From: an uncultured Lachnospiraceae bacterium
Lineage (GTDB): Bacteria > Bacillota > Clostridia > Lachnospirales > Lachnospiraceae
Assembly: GCA_949893755.1 (NCBI GenBank)
Contig: CATLCV010000026.1
Coordinates: forward strand, 1-38,839
Direction of reading: 5' to 3'
DNA: 38,839 nt
A program made the translations under genes and the position numbers. The notes under the pieces are model-generated. The model did no database searches, had not been told where the DNA came from, and saw only the letters and a program-made list of their open reading frames with translations. Below, piece after piece: positions 23,246 through 31,386 of the stretch. Every line of letters begins with the position of its first letter. Within the stretch, counting starts at the first letter, position 1.

Positions 23246-24131
23246 TGTAAGACAGGCTTTTCAGATCGCGGGGCAGAACTTCTCCGAGTGGAGGCGGAGT
23301 CCCCGGATCGTGATGACATTTATTCTGGCGCTGGTGCTCTGCCTGATGCTCTCGGACCAGGTGCTTTCCCGCGCGGTACAATACGAAACGGTGCTGCAGA
23401 TCCTGGAGCCTTTTATCTGGACCTATGGGGACGCGGCTTCGGTGATGCTCTCCTCGCTCCTGCTGGTGCTGCTGTTTGCGGATATGCCCTTTGCGGGCCA
23501 GGCGACGCCCTACTGGCTGGTGCGGACGAAGCGCAGCGTCTGGCTGGCGGGGCAGGTGATCTATGTGGTCCTCACAACGGCGATCTACAACCTGTTTTTG
23601 CTGGCCGTGCTGGGGAGCATGGGAGCGCCCTTTTCCTTTCTGGGAAATGTATGGAGCGAGACGGCGGCCATGCTGGGCTACGGAGGGGGAGAAGGGGCGG
23701 CGGTTCCGGTTTCCGTCAAGACCATGGAGATCTCCACGCCCTATGCGTGCGCGGCGGCCGTATTTTTGCTGATGCTTTTGTATTCCCTGTTTATTGCGGT
23801 GCTGATGCTGTTTCTGAATCTGTACGCAGGAAGCGCGGCAGGCGTGCTGGGAGCATTTGCGGTGAATCTGTACGGGCTGCTCCTGAATCCGCAGATTTTT
23901 CAAAGGCTGTTTCATTTTACGGGAAATCTGGCGTACCGGGCAAATGTACTGTGCGGATGGCTGTCGCCGCTGAACCATGCTACGTTCCCCATGCATAATT
24001 TCGGCTATGACTATCTGCCAAGGCTGCAGGTGAGCGCGGGGATCTTCCTGGCGATGATCGCGGTGCTGGTTCTGCTGTCGGCCAGGAAAATGAAAAGCTA
24101 TGATTTTTCATTTATGCAGGTGGATGAGTGA
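23235..24131 (+). CDS. ABC-type membrane protein B
   Basis: 298 residues from ATG 23235, with AGGAGG directly upstream and an 11-base overlap with the previous gene, so translation is coupled. Six or so helices are visible: IVMTFILALVLCLMLSD, ASVMLSSLLLVLLFADM, VIYVVLTTAIYNLFLLAVLG, FLLMLLYSLFIAVLMLFLNL, and a final AGIFLAMIAVLVLLSARKM. The tail YDFSFMQVDE is charged. It differs from the A1/A2 pair and is likely their partner in a heterodimeric channel. No named family recognised. Confidence 0.75.
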   Translation: MMRDVRQAFQIAGQNFSEWRRSPRIVMTFILALVLCLMLSDQVLSRAVQYETVLQILEPFIWTYGDAASVMLSSLLLVLLFADMPFAGQATPYWLVRTKRSVWLAGQVIYVVLTTAIYNLFLLAVLGSMGAPFSFLGNVWSETAAMLGYGGGEGAAVPVSVKTMEISTPYACAAAVFLLMLLYSLFIAVLMLFLNLYAGSAAGVLGAFAVNLYGLLLNPQIFQRLFHFTGNLAYRANVLCGWLSPLNHATFPMHNFGYDYLPRLQVSAGIFLAMIAVLVLLSARKMKSYDFSFMQVDE

Positions 24132-24146
24132 ATGGGAGGATGGGGT

Positions 24147-25694
24147 ATGAGAAGCTGTGGGAAAACCAGGTTGTATAGGAAAAGGATATTATATGGGAGA
24201 ATCATGTCATTGCTGCTGCTCGGCGGATTCCTTATGACAGGCTGCCAGAAAACGCCGGAGGAGAGTGCGGTAGTGAGTAAGGCCGAAGGTCTGAGCGAGG
24301 ATGTGGTCGCCGAGCCTTTGGAAAGCGGGGAGACCCGGGACACGGATATTCCGGAGCACTGGCAGATGGAAGAACTGAAAAGTGAAGACAGGGTGGCGAT
24401 CCGCGCGGATCTGGAAATTGGGAAAATGGAAATCGGAAACCTGCCGGTGATTGAAGTGAGGAATCATGTGTTCGGGCAGGAGGAACTGGAAAGGCTGGCG
24501 GATTATTTTTCGGACGGAAAGGAATTGTATGTGCCTCAGCCGTATACAAAACAGGTGTTTCGGAATGTGATATCCAGAGTGGATGAAAAACAGGGGCTTT
24601 ACGGCAGCGGCTATTCCTGGGTGAATCCATTAAAAACAAGACAGCGGATGGAGGCTGCGATGGAAATTGCTCCGGAGAGAAACGGCACGCCGGAAAAGGC
24701 GGAGGTGAGATTTTCAGAACGATTTGCAGATCAGGCATATGAAGCCGCGAAGGGCGATGAGATTTATGAAAACCGGGATGAAAGGATCTGGTTTGAAGCG
24801 GATGTGGGAGAGGAAAGGGAGGCGCATATCCAGGCGGAGATGTATGAGCCGAAGGTGAGAAACAGCAGTTCGTTTGAGTGGATGCAGGGCGCGCGCGTGA
24901 TGGAATATTCCGCGATGGCATCGGCAAGGATGTTTTTTGATTATAATGATCAGCAGGAGAATGCATTTACACCTGCTTTGGAGGAGCGGATGGCGTTGTA
25001 TGAGGCTTGCTATGAACAGGGGACATTTGACCGGGACGCGGGGGAAGAACAGGCGAGGCAGGTGCTTGCGGATCTGGAAATTGACGGTATGAGCGCCGGG
25101 ACTCAAGAGCGTGTACTGTGGTTTCCGGATGCGGATTATCCGAAAGGGGAGGTGATGGCCGGCAATGCTTTAGACGTGTTCTGGATAGCTGATCCGGCAA
25201 AAGCGGAGTTCGGATACAGCTATACATTTTCACGGGAGATCGGAGGGCTCAATGTGACGGCGGGGAGCAGTTCGGTTTCGGAAACGACGGATGATATGTA
25301 TTCTCCGCCCTTCCCGGTGGAAACGATCACCATCACAGTGACAGAAAGCGGCGTCAAAGGGTTTGCGTGGAAGGGAATGATGGAAGAGGCGGAGACGGTG
25401 ACGGAAAATACGGAGCTGCTTTCATTTGAAAAAATCCAGAAAAAGCTGGCGGACCAGGTGTTCTACCGGTATTCCTCATATGAACAGCCGGACAGTGATG
25501 CCACATTGTCTCGCTACACGGTGACGGATGCGGTTCTGGGATATGCTTATATTCCTGCTTACGAAAATCCGGAGAACGCATGGCTTGTACCTGTCTGGTA
25601 TTTTACCGTGTCGGAGGGAAGAGACGGCGTGGACTGGCAAAATATATATTATTTGGTCAACGCGCTGGATGGAAGGGTCATTACCGGGGAGTAG
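24147..25694 (+). CDS. Lipoprotein 3 of the same family
   Basis: 515 residues from ATG 24147 with GGGAGG upstream; an ATG at 24132 overlaps that site. The signal peptide is long and strongly basic before the core, ending FLMTGC (Cys33). Domains follow lipoprotein 1: NLPVIEVRNHVFGQEELE, DAGEEQARQVLADLEIDG, ERVLWFPDADYPKG, FPVETITITVTESG, LLSFEKIQKK, DAVLGYAYIP, AWLVPVWYF and VNALDGRVI. Placement between membrane proteins B and A2 suggests that each permease pair is served by its own lipoprotein. Confidence 0.8.
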   Translation: MRSCGKTRLYRKRILYGRIMSLLLLGGFLMTGCQKTPEESAVVSKAEGLSEDVVAEPLESGETRDTDIPEHWQMEELKSEDRVAIRADLEIGKMEIGNLPVIEVRNHVFGQEELERLADYFSDGKELYVPQPYTKQVFRNVISRVDEKQGLYGSGYSWVNPLKTRQRMEAAMEIAPERNGTPEKAEVRFSERFADQAYEAAKGDEIYENRDERIWFEADVGEEREAHIQAEMYEPKVRNSSSFEWMQGARVMEYSAMASARMFFDYNDQQENAFTPALEERMALYEACYEQGTFDRDAGEEQARQVLADLEIDGMSAGTQERVLWFPDADYPKGEVMAGNALDVFWIADPAKAEFGYSYTFSREIGGLNVTAGSSSVSETTDDMYSPPFPVETITITVTESGVKGFAWKGMMEEAETVTENTELLSFEKIQKKLADQVFYRYSSYEQPDSDATLSRYTVTDAVLGYAYIPAYENPENAWLVPVWYFTVSEGRDGVDWQNIYYLVNALDGRVITGE

Positions 25695-25700
25695 AAGCTT

Positions 25701-26444
25701 ATGAGAGAAATAAAAAATGTGTTTGCCAATGCGTTGTTCTGGGCAGGGCTTGCAGTGCTCACCGCGGCATTTTATCTGAGCGGGCGGGAGTATATGGCAC
25801 AGCTGACGGCGCTGTTTGACGGACAGGAGGCGGAAGGCTCGGCAGTCTGGATCGAGGTCTTTCAGTATTGCATTACCGCAAGGAATGGGATGATGTTTGT
25901 TCCGATCTGCGCGCCGCTGGCAGCAGGCGCCTGTGTTGAAACGGAGCTGCGGAGCCGGTATGCCCTGTTTTTCTGCAGCCGGATCGGGAAGAAGGAGTAT
26001 TACCGCAAAAAGATCATAGAGTGCGTCCTGCCGGGGGGCCTGATGGTCTGTTGTTCGGAAATTTTAGTGCTGCTGCTGGCATTTGCCGGATTTTACAGGC
26101 TTTCGCCGCCGGCCGGGGCTGCGGCCGGGGGCCTCTTCGGAGTGATCCTGCCGAGCCTGGGAGAGGGATTTTTAAACGGTGTTTTTTGGGCCGGCGTCGG
26201 CGGAGCAGCGGCAGTGCTGGCAAGAAATCCGTATATCGCATATGCGGTTCCGTTTGTCCTGTTTTATGTGCTGACCGTATTTCAGGAGCGGTATTACCGC
26301 AGGTTATTCTTCCTGAGTCCAAAGTGCTGGGCGGATCCGGTTTATTATGGAAATGGATTCTGCATCGGGGTATTGTTCGGAATGTGTGTGGTCTGCTTCG
26401 GCTGTTTTCTGGCGGGTGTAAAGAGGAGACTGGATGAGATGTGA
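25701..26444 (+). CDS. ABC-type membrane protein A2 (paralogue of A1)
   Basis: 247 residues from ATG 25701, six bases after the lipoprotein 3 stop; no good ribosome site, so coupling is likely. It shares with A1 the pieces MMFVPICAPLAAGACVETEL, LGEGFLNGVFWAG and AVPFVLFYVLTVFQERYYRR, and the basic end KRRLDEM. Six hydrophobic segments. Having two related A proteins and one B protein suggests two transporters or a mixed complex sharing one ATPase. Confidence 0.78.
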   Translation: MREIKNVFANALFWAGLAVLTAAFYLSGREYMAQLTALFDGQEAEGSAVWIEVFQYCITARNGMMFVPICAPLAAGACVETELRSRYALFFCSRIGKKEYYRKKIIECVLPGGLMVCCSEILVLLLAFAGFYRLSPPAGAAAGGLFGVILPSLGEGFLNGVFWAGVGGAAAVLARNPYIAYAVPFVLFYVLTVFQERYYRRLFFLSPKCWADPVYYGNGFCIGVLFGMCVVCFGCFLAGVKRRLDEM

Positions 26445-26575
26445 TGTTTGCCGGGATTTGTGCAAAAGCGCAGTTTTGGCCAGCAGGCGTAAGAGAGCGT
26501 ACTTTGATGCGGACGGATGCGCAGTGTGACGGGAAGAAAGATCTAACAGGCAATTCAGAAAGAAAGGGGTATATC

Positions 26576-27217
26576 ATGGAAAGCGCAGTCAGGTTGATGG
26601 ATTTAACAAAATCGTTTGGAGAGGAGACGGTTTTAAAGGGGATTACGCATTGTTTTGAGAGGGGAAAGATTCATGGGATCATGGGATTCAACGGATCCGG
26701 GAAGACGGTCATGTTTAAGTGCATCTGCGGGTTTTTAAGGCCGGACGGCGGATCCGTATGGGTGGACGGAAAGCAGATCGGGAAGGACGTGGATTTTCCG
26801 GAATCGGTGGGGATGATCATTGAGAGTCCGGGATTTTTGCCGGGGCTGAGCGGATTTGCCAATCTGAGGCGTCTGGCGGCGCTGAAACGGCTGATCACGG
26901 ATGAGGAGGTGCGTGAGGCCATCCGGACCGTGGGGCTGGATCCAGATTCGAAGAAGAAGGTGGGGCAGTATTCCCTCGGGATGCGGGAACGCCTTGGAAT
27001 TGCGCAGGCGATCATGGAGGATCCGGAACTGCTGATATTGGATGAACCATTTAACGGGCTGGATAAGCGGGGGGCCGAGGAGGTCTGTGTCCTGCTGGAT
27101 GAGATCCGGGGACGGGGCAAGACGATCCTGATCGCGGCGCATAATATGCTGGAGATCGAGCGGCTCTGCGATACGGTCAGTGAGATGGATGCGGGGGTGC
27201 TGACGCAGGTGAGGTGA
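26576..27217 (+). CDS. ABC transporter ATP-binding protein
   Basis: 213 residues from ATG 26576 with AAAGGGG six bases upstream. Upstream frame extensions lack a ribosome site and similarity. Motifs: Walker A GFNGSGKTVM near residue 37, Q-loop region GMIIESPGFLPGLSG near 79, signature YSLGMRERLGIAQ near 129, Walker B LLILDEPFNGLD near 151 and switch His in IAAHNML near 183. The short length and ESPGF after the Q-loop are typical of bacteriocin- or lantibiotic-immunity type exporters. It closes the lipoprotein/permease operon. Confidence 0.9.
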   Translation: MESAVRLMDLTKSFGEETVLKGITHCFERGKIHGIMGFNGSGKTVMFKCICGFLRPDGGSVWVDGKQIGKDVDFPESVGMIIESPGFLPGLSGFANLRRLAALKRLITDEEVREAIRTVGLDPDSKKKVGQYSLGMRERLGIAQAIMEDPELLILDEPFNGLDKRGAEEVCVLLDEIRGRGKTILIAAHNMLEIERLCDTVSEMDAGVLTQVR

Positions 27218-27303
27218 CCGGAATGAAGGGGGAATAGAAAAGAGGATGTTCCGAAAGAATAAGTATTCCGTGAATTACATCATGTCCATATTTTTCTAAA
27301 ATG

Positions 27304-27331
27304 GAGGCAGTCCCTTTGATAGGGCTGCCTC
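27304..27331. terminator. Hairpin after the ABC/lipoprotein operon
   Basis: GAGGCAGTCCCT (27304-27315) pairs with AGGGCTGCCTC (27321-27331), leaving one base unpaired. No good T run follows on the plus strand. It is close in sequence to the terminator at 18906-18948. The gap 27218-27364 holds nothing else recognised. Confidence 0.5.
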
Positions 27332-27364
27332 AATCAAAAAAATGCATTCACATAGACCAGTATT

Positions 27365-27559
27365 TTATCGAATTAATCTTTCGGCATAAATCTGCTCTAA
27401 TGCCAGCTTGCTTTCTTTTTTTACTTTCTTAATTACAATATGATCGTTAACACGGCTTAATTCTGCAAGATCATTTTCCGCCATGCCCAGCGCTTCAAGA
27501 AAGGCTTTCGGAATTCGTATTCCCTGTGAATTGCCCCATTTCTGGATTGTTGCCTGCAT
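27365..27559 (-). CDS. AbrB/MazE-type antitoxin-like DNA-binding protein, no toxin partner
   Basis: 64 residues from ATG 27559 with AAGGAGATGA upstream. KWGNSQGIRIPKAFLEALGM is the swapped-hairpin AbrB/MazE domain, followed by a basic helix and a C-terminal helix (LALEQIYAERLIR). In MazEF-type pairs a MazF or PIN toxin gene lies directly downstream. Here the downstream side has only a hairpin and then the convergent ATPase gene. It is an orphan, either a solitary regulator or the remnant of a toxin-antitoxin pair. The surroundings (27340-27620) are AT-rich. Confidence 0.85.
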   Translation of the reverse strand: MQATIQKWGNSQGIRIPKAFLEALGMAENDLAELSRVNDHIVIKKVKKESKLALEQIYAERLIR

Positions 27560-27625
27560 AAAATCATCTCCTTTTTTGCCAGTATATACATTGTCAATAT
27601 TCTTATAGAAAATATAGCAGGAAAC

Positions 27626-29539
27626 TTAGTAGTGTACAACCACCGGCGTCCCGATCTGCAGGATGGAATATAATTGCTGGGCATTGTAGTAGGGCATGTT
27701 GATGCAGCCGTGGGAGCCGTTCCAGAGGTAGACGTCTCCGCCGAACGCGGGCTGCCAGGTGGCGTCGTGGAAGCCGATGCCGCTCCAGGTGACGCGCATC
27801 CAGAAATCTACAGGCGACCGGTATTCCGGCTCCTTTGTTTCCGGATCGATATTTCCGATCAAAACGGTGGGCGACAGCTTTTCCAGGATGTCGTAGACTC
27901 CGGGAGGAGTGGGCGTGCTGCCCTTTCCGGTGACCACATCGGATTCAAACACAACAGTCCCATTTTCCAGATACCACATATACTGGGCGGTCAGATCGAC
28001 TTCCACGAATGTGCCGCCCCAGTCCTGAGCTGCGTGGGAGGCCGCGGTCTGGTCGCATGCGGGGGCTTTTGTCACAACTTCGCCGTTTCGGATGCTGGCT
28101 ACCAGTGCGGGAAATTCTATCTCTTCATTGATGATCCAGCCGTAGGTTCCGCCGGATACCTCGGTGGCTTTTCCGGCTGGGGTGGTCAGCGGCCTGGTAG
28201 TGCCTACGGTGTCATAACGTTTGCCGAATTCTGCCATCCAGTTTCGGATCGCGGCTTCGTCCAGCGTAACATGGAAATTTTCGTCATAGGACAGCCAGGT
28301 GGAGATCAATGCCTTGTCTACCACGACGGGCACATCCATCTCATAGGTGATGCTGGCCTTGCAGTATTGGTTCAGGGTCTGGCAGAGGTCTTTCAGCTCC
28401 TTGGATTCTGTGGTATATTTCGGGGCTTTGTAGAAGCCTTCCTCCTGGAGATCAATTCCTTCTTCCAATTTGGCTACTGACTGATGGATCTGCTTTTTCA
28501 GCTTTTCTGAGTCCAGGTCGGTTCCGTATACTTCCGGCTTGATCACGTAGGAATTGCCGTCAAATTCCGGATAGGCGGACTGGGGCTGGATCGGTTCCGC
28601 AGTTACGGCATTCAAGGTGTCAACCTTCTTTTCCAGGGCGGATTTATCGTAGGAGATCTCAAAGACGACCTCTTCGGATGTTTCTTTGAAGTATGCAAAA
28701 GGCCAGGAAAATGCATTCTGGTCTTTCAGTATGTTTTCCAGCGCCTGATCGTCGTTCCAGGTCATGCGGATGTCGTTTCCGGTGATGTCCTCGGTCTTGC
28801 CGCCGCTCTCTGTGATCGTCAGGGTGTAGGCGTTTGCTTCGCCTGCGAAAAAGGTTCGGGCGTCATCTGCGGTCTGGCGGGAAAAATCCTGTCCGTTGAT
28901 GGTGGTGTGGAACAGGTAGTGGCTCCGAAAATAGATGGAGACACCCAGGTATGTAAGCAGCAGTACGGCGGCGATGGCAGCAGCGGTCCAGGCGGCAATC
29001 TTTTTCCAGGGCAGTGTTTTCGCAGGCTCAGGAGAAGCAGGCTGGGCTTCCGGGGAAGAATCCCTGGGGGGAGACTGGGGGGAAGCTGCGGGGGTGTTTG
29101 AAGAAACCTTCGGAGAAGGGTCCCTGGAGGAATCTAAAGCTGCGGGATTTTGTACAGAGTCTTCCTGGGAGGAGGTCTGTGGGGTCTCCGCGGCACTGTG
29201 CAGGGAGTCTTCCTGGAAAGGACTCTGAGAGGAACCAGCGGAATCGTGCTCAGAGTCCTTGAGGAAAGGATCCTGAGAGGAACCAGCGGAATCGTGTCCA
29301 GAGTCCTTGAGGGAAGGATCCTGAGAGGAACCAGCGGAATCGTGCTCAGAGTCCTTGAGGGAAGGAGCCTGAGAGGAATCTGCGGAACTGCTCTGAGGAC
29401 TCTTCTGTGGTTTGTCCTGCGGACTGTTTTGCAAAGTCTCCTGAGAAAGGTCCGCGGAATGATTCCGGGAATCCGTCTTTTGCGCTTCCTGGGTGCTGTT
29501 CTGTGCGTTGCCTGTGGTCGGGGTGTCTGTTGGGTTCAT
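27626..29539 (-). CDS. Membrane-anchored L,D-transpeptidase with repeat-rich N-terminus
   Basis: 637 residues. Residues 1-175 are cytoplasmic, full of S, Q, D and P, with about 3.5 copies of a 16-residue repeat (type AGSSQDPSLKDSGHDS) at 53-116. One transmembrane helix at 181-203 is followed by two peptidoglycan-binding-type domains (about 225-500). The YkuD catalytic domain comes last, with the active-site motif SHGCINMP (Cys612) near the C-terminus. It forms or edits 3-3 peptidoglycan cross-links outside the cell. The long cytoplasmic tail is unusual for the family and may bind a partner. Two lipoprotein genes lie upstream on the same strand. Confidence 0.9.
   Translation of the reverse strand: MNPTDTPTTGNAQNSTQEAQKTDSRNHSADLSQETLQNSPQDKPQKSPQSSSADSSQAPSLKDSEHDSAGSSQDPSLKDSGHDSAGSSQDPFLKDSEHDSAGSSQSPFQEDSLHSAAETPQTSSQEDSVQNPAALDSSRDPSPKVSSNTPAASPQSPPRDSSPEAQPASPEPAKTLPWKKIAAWTAAAIAAVLLLTYLGVSIYFRSHYLFHTTINGQDFSRQTADDARTFFAGEANAYTLTITESGGKTEDITGNDIRMTWNDDQALENILKDQNAFSWPFAYFKETSEEVVFEISYDKSALEKKVDTLNAVTAEPIQPQSAYPEFDGNSYVIKPEVYGTDLDSEKLKKQIHQSVAKLEEGIDLQEEGFYKAPKYTTESKELKDLCQTLNQYCKASITYEMDVPVVVDKALISTWLSYDENFHVTLDEAAIRNWMAEFGKRYDTVGTTRPLTTPAGKATEVSGGTYGWIINEEIEFPALVASIRNGEVVTKAPACDQTAASHAAQDWGGTFVEVDLTAQYMWYLENGTVVFESDVVTGKGSTPTPPGVYDILEKLSPTVLIGNIDPETKEPEYRSPVDFWMRVTWSGIGFHDATWQPAFGGDVYLWNGSHGCINMPYYNAQQLYSILQIGTPVVVHY
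29192..29383 (-). repeat. 48-base in-frame tandem repeats in the L,D-transpeptidase gene
   Basis: About four units of 48 bases encode the 16-residue cytoplasmic repeats. The two middle units are nearly identical (sharing GGATCCTGAGAGGAACCAGC on the plus strand). Such repeats can change in number by slippage. Confidence 0.8.
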
Positions 29540-29665
29540 GGGTAGTTCTCCTTGTTAAAATATAATATAGTTTAGCGGTAAACGGCTGCGGATGGTATTG
29601 CGTACTGCGCAGCGCGGTATCGTATATGATAAATGTCGGGCTTGGGAATTGCTGCTAAGTATTCC

Positions 29666-31291
29666 TTAATATCCGTACTCCCGGTCGATTACGGTGCCGT
29701 CTGCCGCATTGATGGTCAGAAGGCTGCGGGTGGAATAATCCAGGACATAAGGTTCTCCATCATCGGGAATACGTTCCCATATTCCGTAAAAATCCCAGGC
29801 AGGCACCAGAAGGCCCACGGTACCGTCCATCCCCGGGTCATAGATTTTGGTATATCCCAGAGTGATCCGGTCAATCGTTATTTTATCGGTACCTTCCCGA
29901 TAACGGATTGGCATTATTTCCCCGAAAATCTCGATGATTTCCGGGAAGCTCAAAAGCTCCACGTTGTCGAGCAGTGGCTTTTCTACTTCATAAAGATTAC
30001 GGATGTCCGCTTTCATCAGCCCGTCCTGATTGACATAGAACGCGATATGTTCGTAGCCCCAGAGATCCGTTGTGACGTCATCAGTTCCGACGACAGTCCC
30101 GCCGCCAAAATCAGGAGTGACCGGAAAGCCTTCGATATCCCTTGTGTACATGATCTGATAAGCGGCATCCGGATAAGTGATATTATCCGTGAGCATCCGG
30201 TAAGAATGCACACACAGGCTTAGATCTGTATATTTTGAGGAAAACTCGGAAAGTCCCAGCTTTTTCATATAATGGTCTGCCAGTTCCACAGCCTGTCCGG
30301 AAGTGATCCCTGCCATTTTTTCCGCCTTTTCCGGAGAAGGGAATCCATCCGTGTGGCTGCGGGAATCATATCCGGCGTAAGGAGGACTGAGGGTCCATTC
30401 ATAGCCGGACCAAGGACTAGTTGCCCCATATGTTTTTCTTCTTTCAATACTGATCTCCATGGAGAGGGAGCTGAATTTCTTTAATTTGTAAAAAAATCTG
30501 CTGTTGTCCATTTCAACCATTCCAAAAAAAGTGCTTGGATCGTAACCATTTTCTGCAGTGGGGTAAAAACCAGGAGAAACTTCATTTCTCAATTGGCTCT
30601 CGGGCGCATACTGCAAGGCATCCTCCACATCTTCAATATGTTCCTTCAGGCTGTAAAAGGTTTCCGGATTTTGAAAGCCGGTTTTCCTGGCAGATTCAAT
30701 ATACCCAAAAGGATCCATATTTCCTTCCGCCTGAAAAGCCTTCAATTTTTTTAGCGTTTCGAGAAGCTCTGCCTTTGTGGCCCGGACATATGCACTGTAT
30801 TCGTAAACCGGACATTCTCCGAAAAATGTATTTGTGACCTGATCGATCCATGCCTGGTCGAAGGGCTTCTGGCGGACCTTGTAAATGGAAACCTGATCGA
30901 TATCGGGAACCTGGATCTCGGCCTGGCAGGACAACTGCAGTGTGCTGTTCGGAAATTCTCCGGAAAAGGTGTATGTCTCCGGGACCTGCAGTCGGCAGGC
31001 CAGGGCATTTCTGCATGTGTGATCGGAATTGCCGCCAGAACCTGTATTGTCGCTGCCGGATGGATCAACGTTGTTGGGATCGGAACTGCTGCTGTCAGTG
31101 GAAGCAGCTTGACTCGAATCCTCGGAGCCTTTGGCTTCTTCAGAGGTATCGGAAGCCTGCCGGTAGCTGTCTATATTCAGTTCTGTTTTTTCTTTTACGA
31201 TAACATGCTTTTTTGAGTCGGAGCAGCCGATGAAAATACTGGCTGAAAGTGCGGCAAACAAAAGCAGACGTGACAGGATTGCTTTTTTCAT
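29666..31291 (-). CDS. Lipoprotein 4, distant member of the same family
   Basis: 541 residues. The signal-II sequence ends ASIFIGC (Cys23). A Ser/Asp/Gly-rich linker to about residue 90 precedes the folded part. The conserved order of the family is present: LQLSCQAEIQVPDIDQVSIY with KPFDQAWIDQVTNTFFG, then a helical middle, FYVNQDGLMKADI, LLSFPEIIE, RITLGYTKIYD, LLVPAWDFYG and INAADGTVI, ending DREYGY. Compared with lipoproteins 1-3 it lacks the WFP segment and belongs to a second subgroup with lipoprotein 5. No ABC genes are adjacent; the L,D-transpeptidase gene follows. Confidence 0.8.
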   Translation of the reverse strand: MKKAILSRLLLFAALSASIFIGCSDSKKHVIVKEKTELNIDSYRQASDTSEEAKGSEDSSQAASTDSSSSDPNNVDPSGSDNTGSGGNSDHTCRNALACRLQVPETYTFSGEFPNSTLQLSCQAEIQVPDIDQVSIYKVRQKPFDQAWIDQVTNTFFGECPVYEYSAYVRATKAELLETLKKLKAFQAEGNMDPFGYIESARKTGFQNPETFYSLKEHIEDVEDALQYAPESQLRNEVSPGFYPTAENGYDPSTFFGMVEMDNSRFFYKLKKFSSLSMEISIERRKTYGATSPWSGYEWTLSPPYAGYDSRSHTDGFPSPEKAEKMAGITSGQAVELADHYMKKLGLSEFSSKYTDLSLCVHSYRMLTDNITYPDAAYQIMYTRDIEGFPVTPDFGGGTVVGTDDVTTDLWGYEHIAFYVNQDGLMKADIRNLYEVEKPLLDNVELLSFPEIIEIFGEIMPIRYREGTDKITIDRITLGYTKIYDPGMDGTVGLLVPAWDFYGIWERIPDDGEPYVLDYSTRSLLTINAADGTVIDREYGY

Positions 31292-31386
31292 AAATATTCC
31301 TCATCCATTCGGAATCCATGTAATGTTGTTCCAACGATAAATATACTGCGCTATGCAGAAATGCAGCCGGCGGCAGGCTTTCGGTA

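Noticed and set aside
29192..29383. CRISPR-like repeats
   Set aside because: The repeats are in frame, contiguous without unique spacers and encode a peptide repeat.
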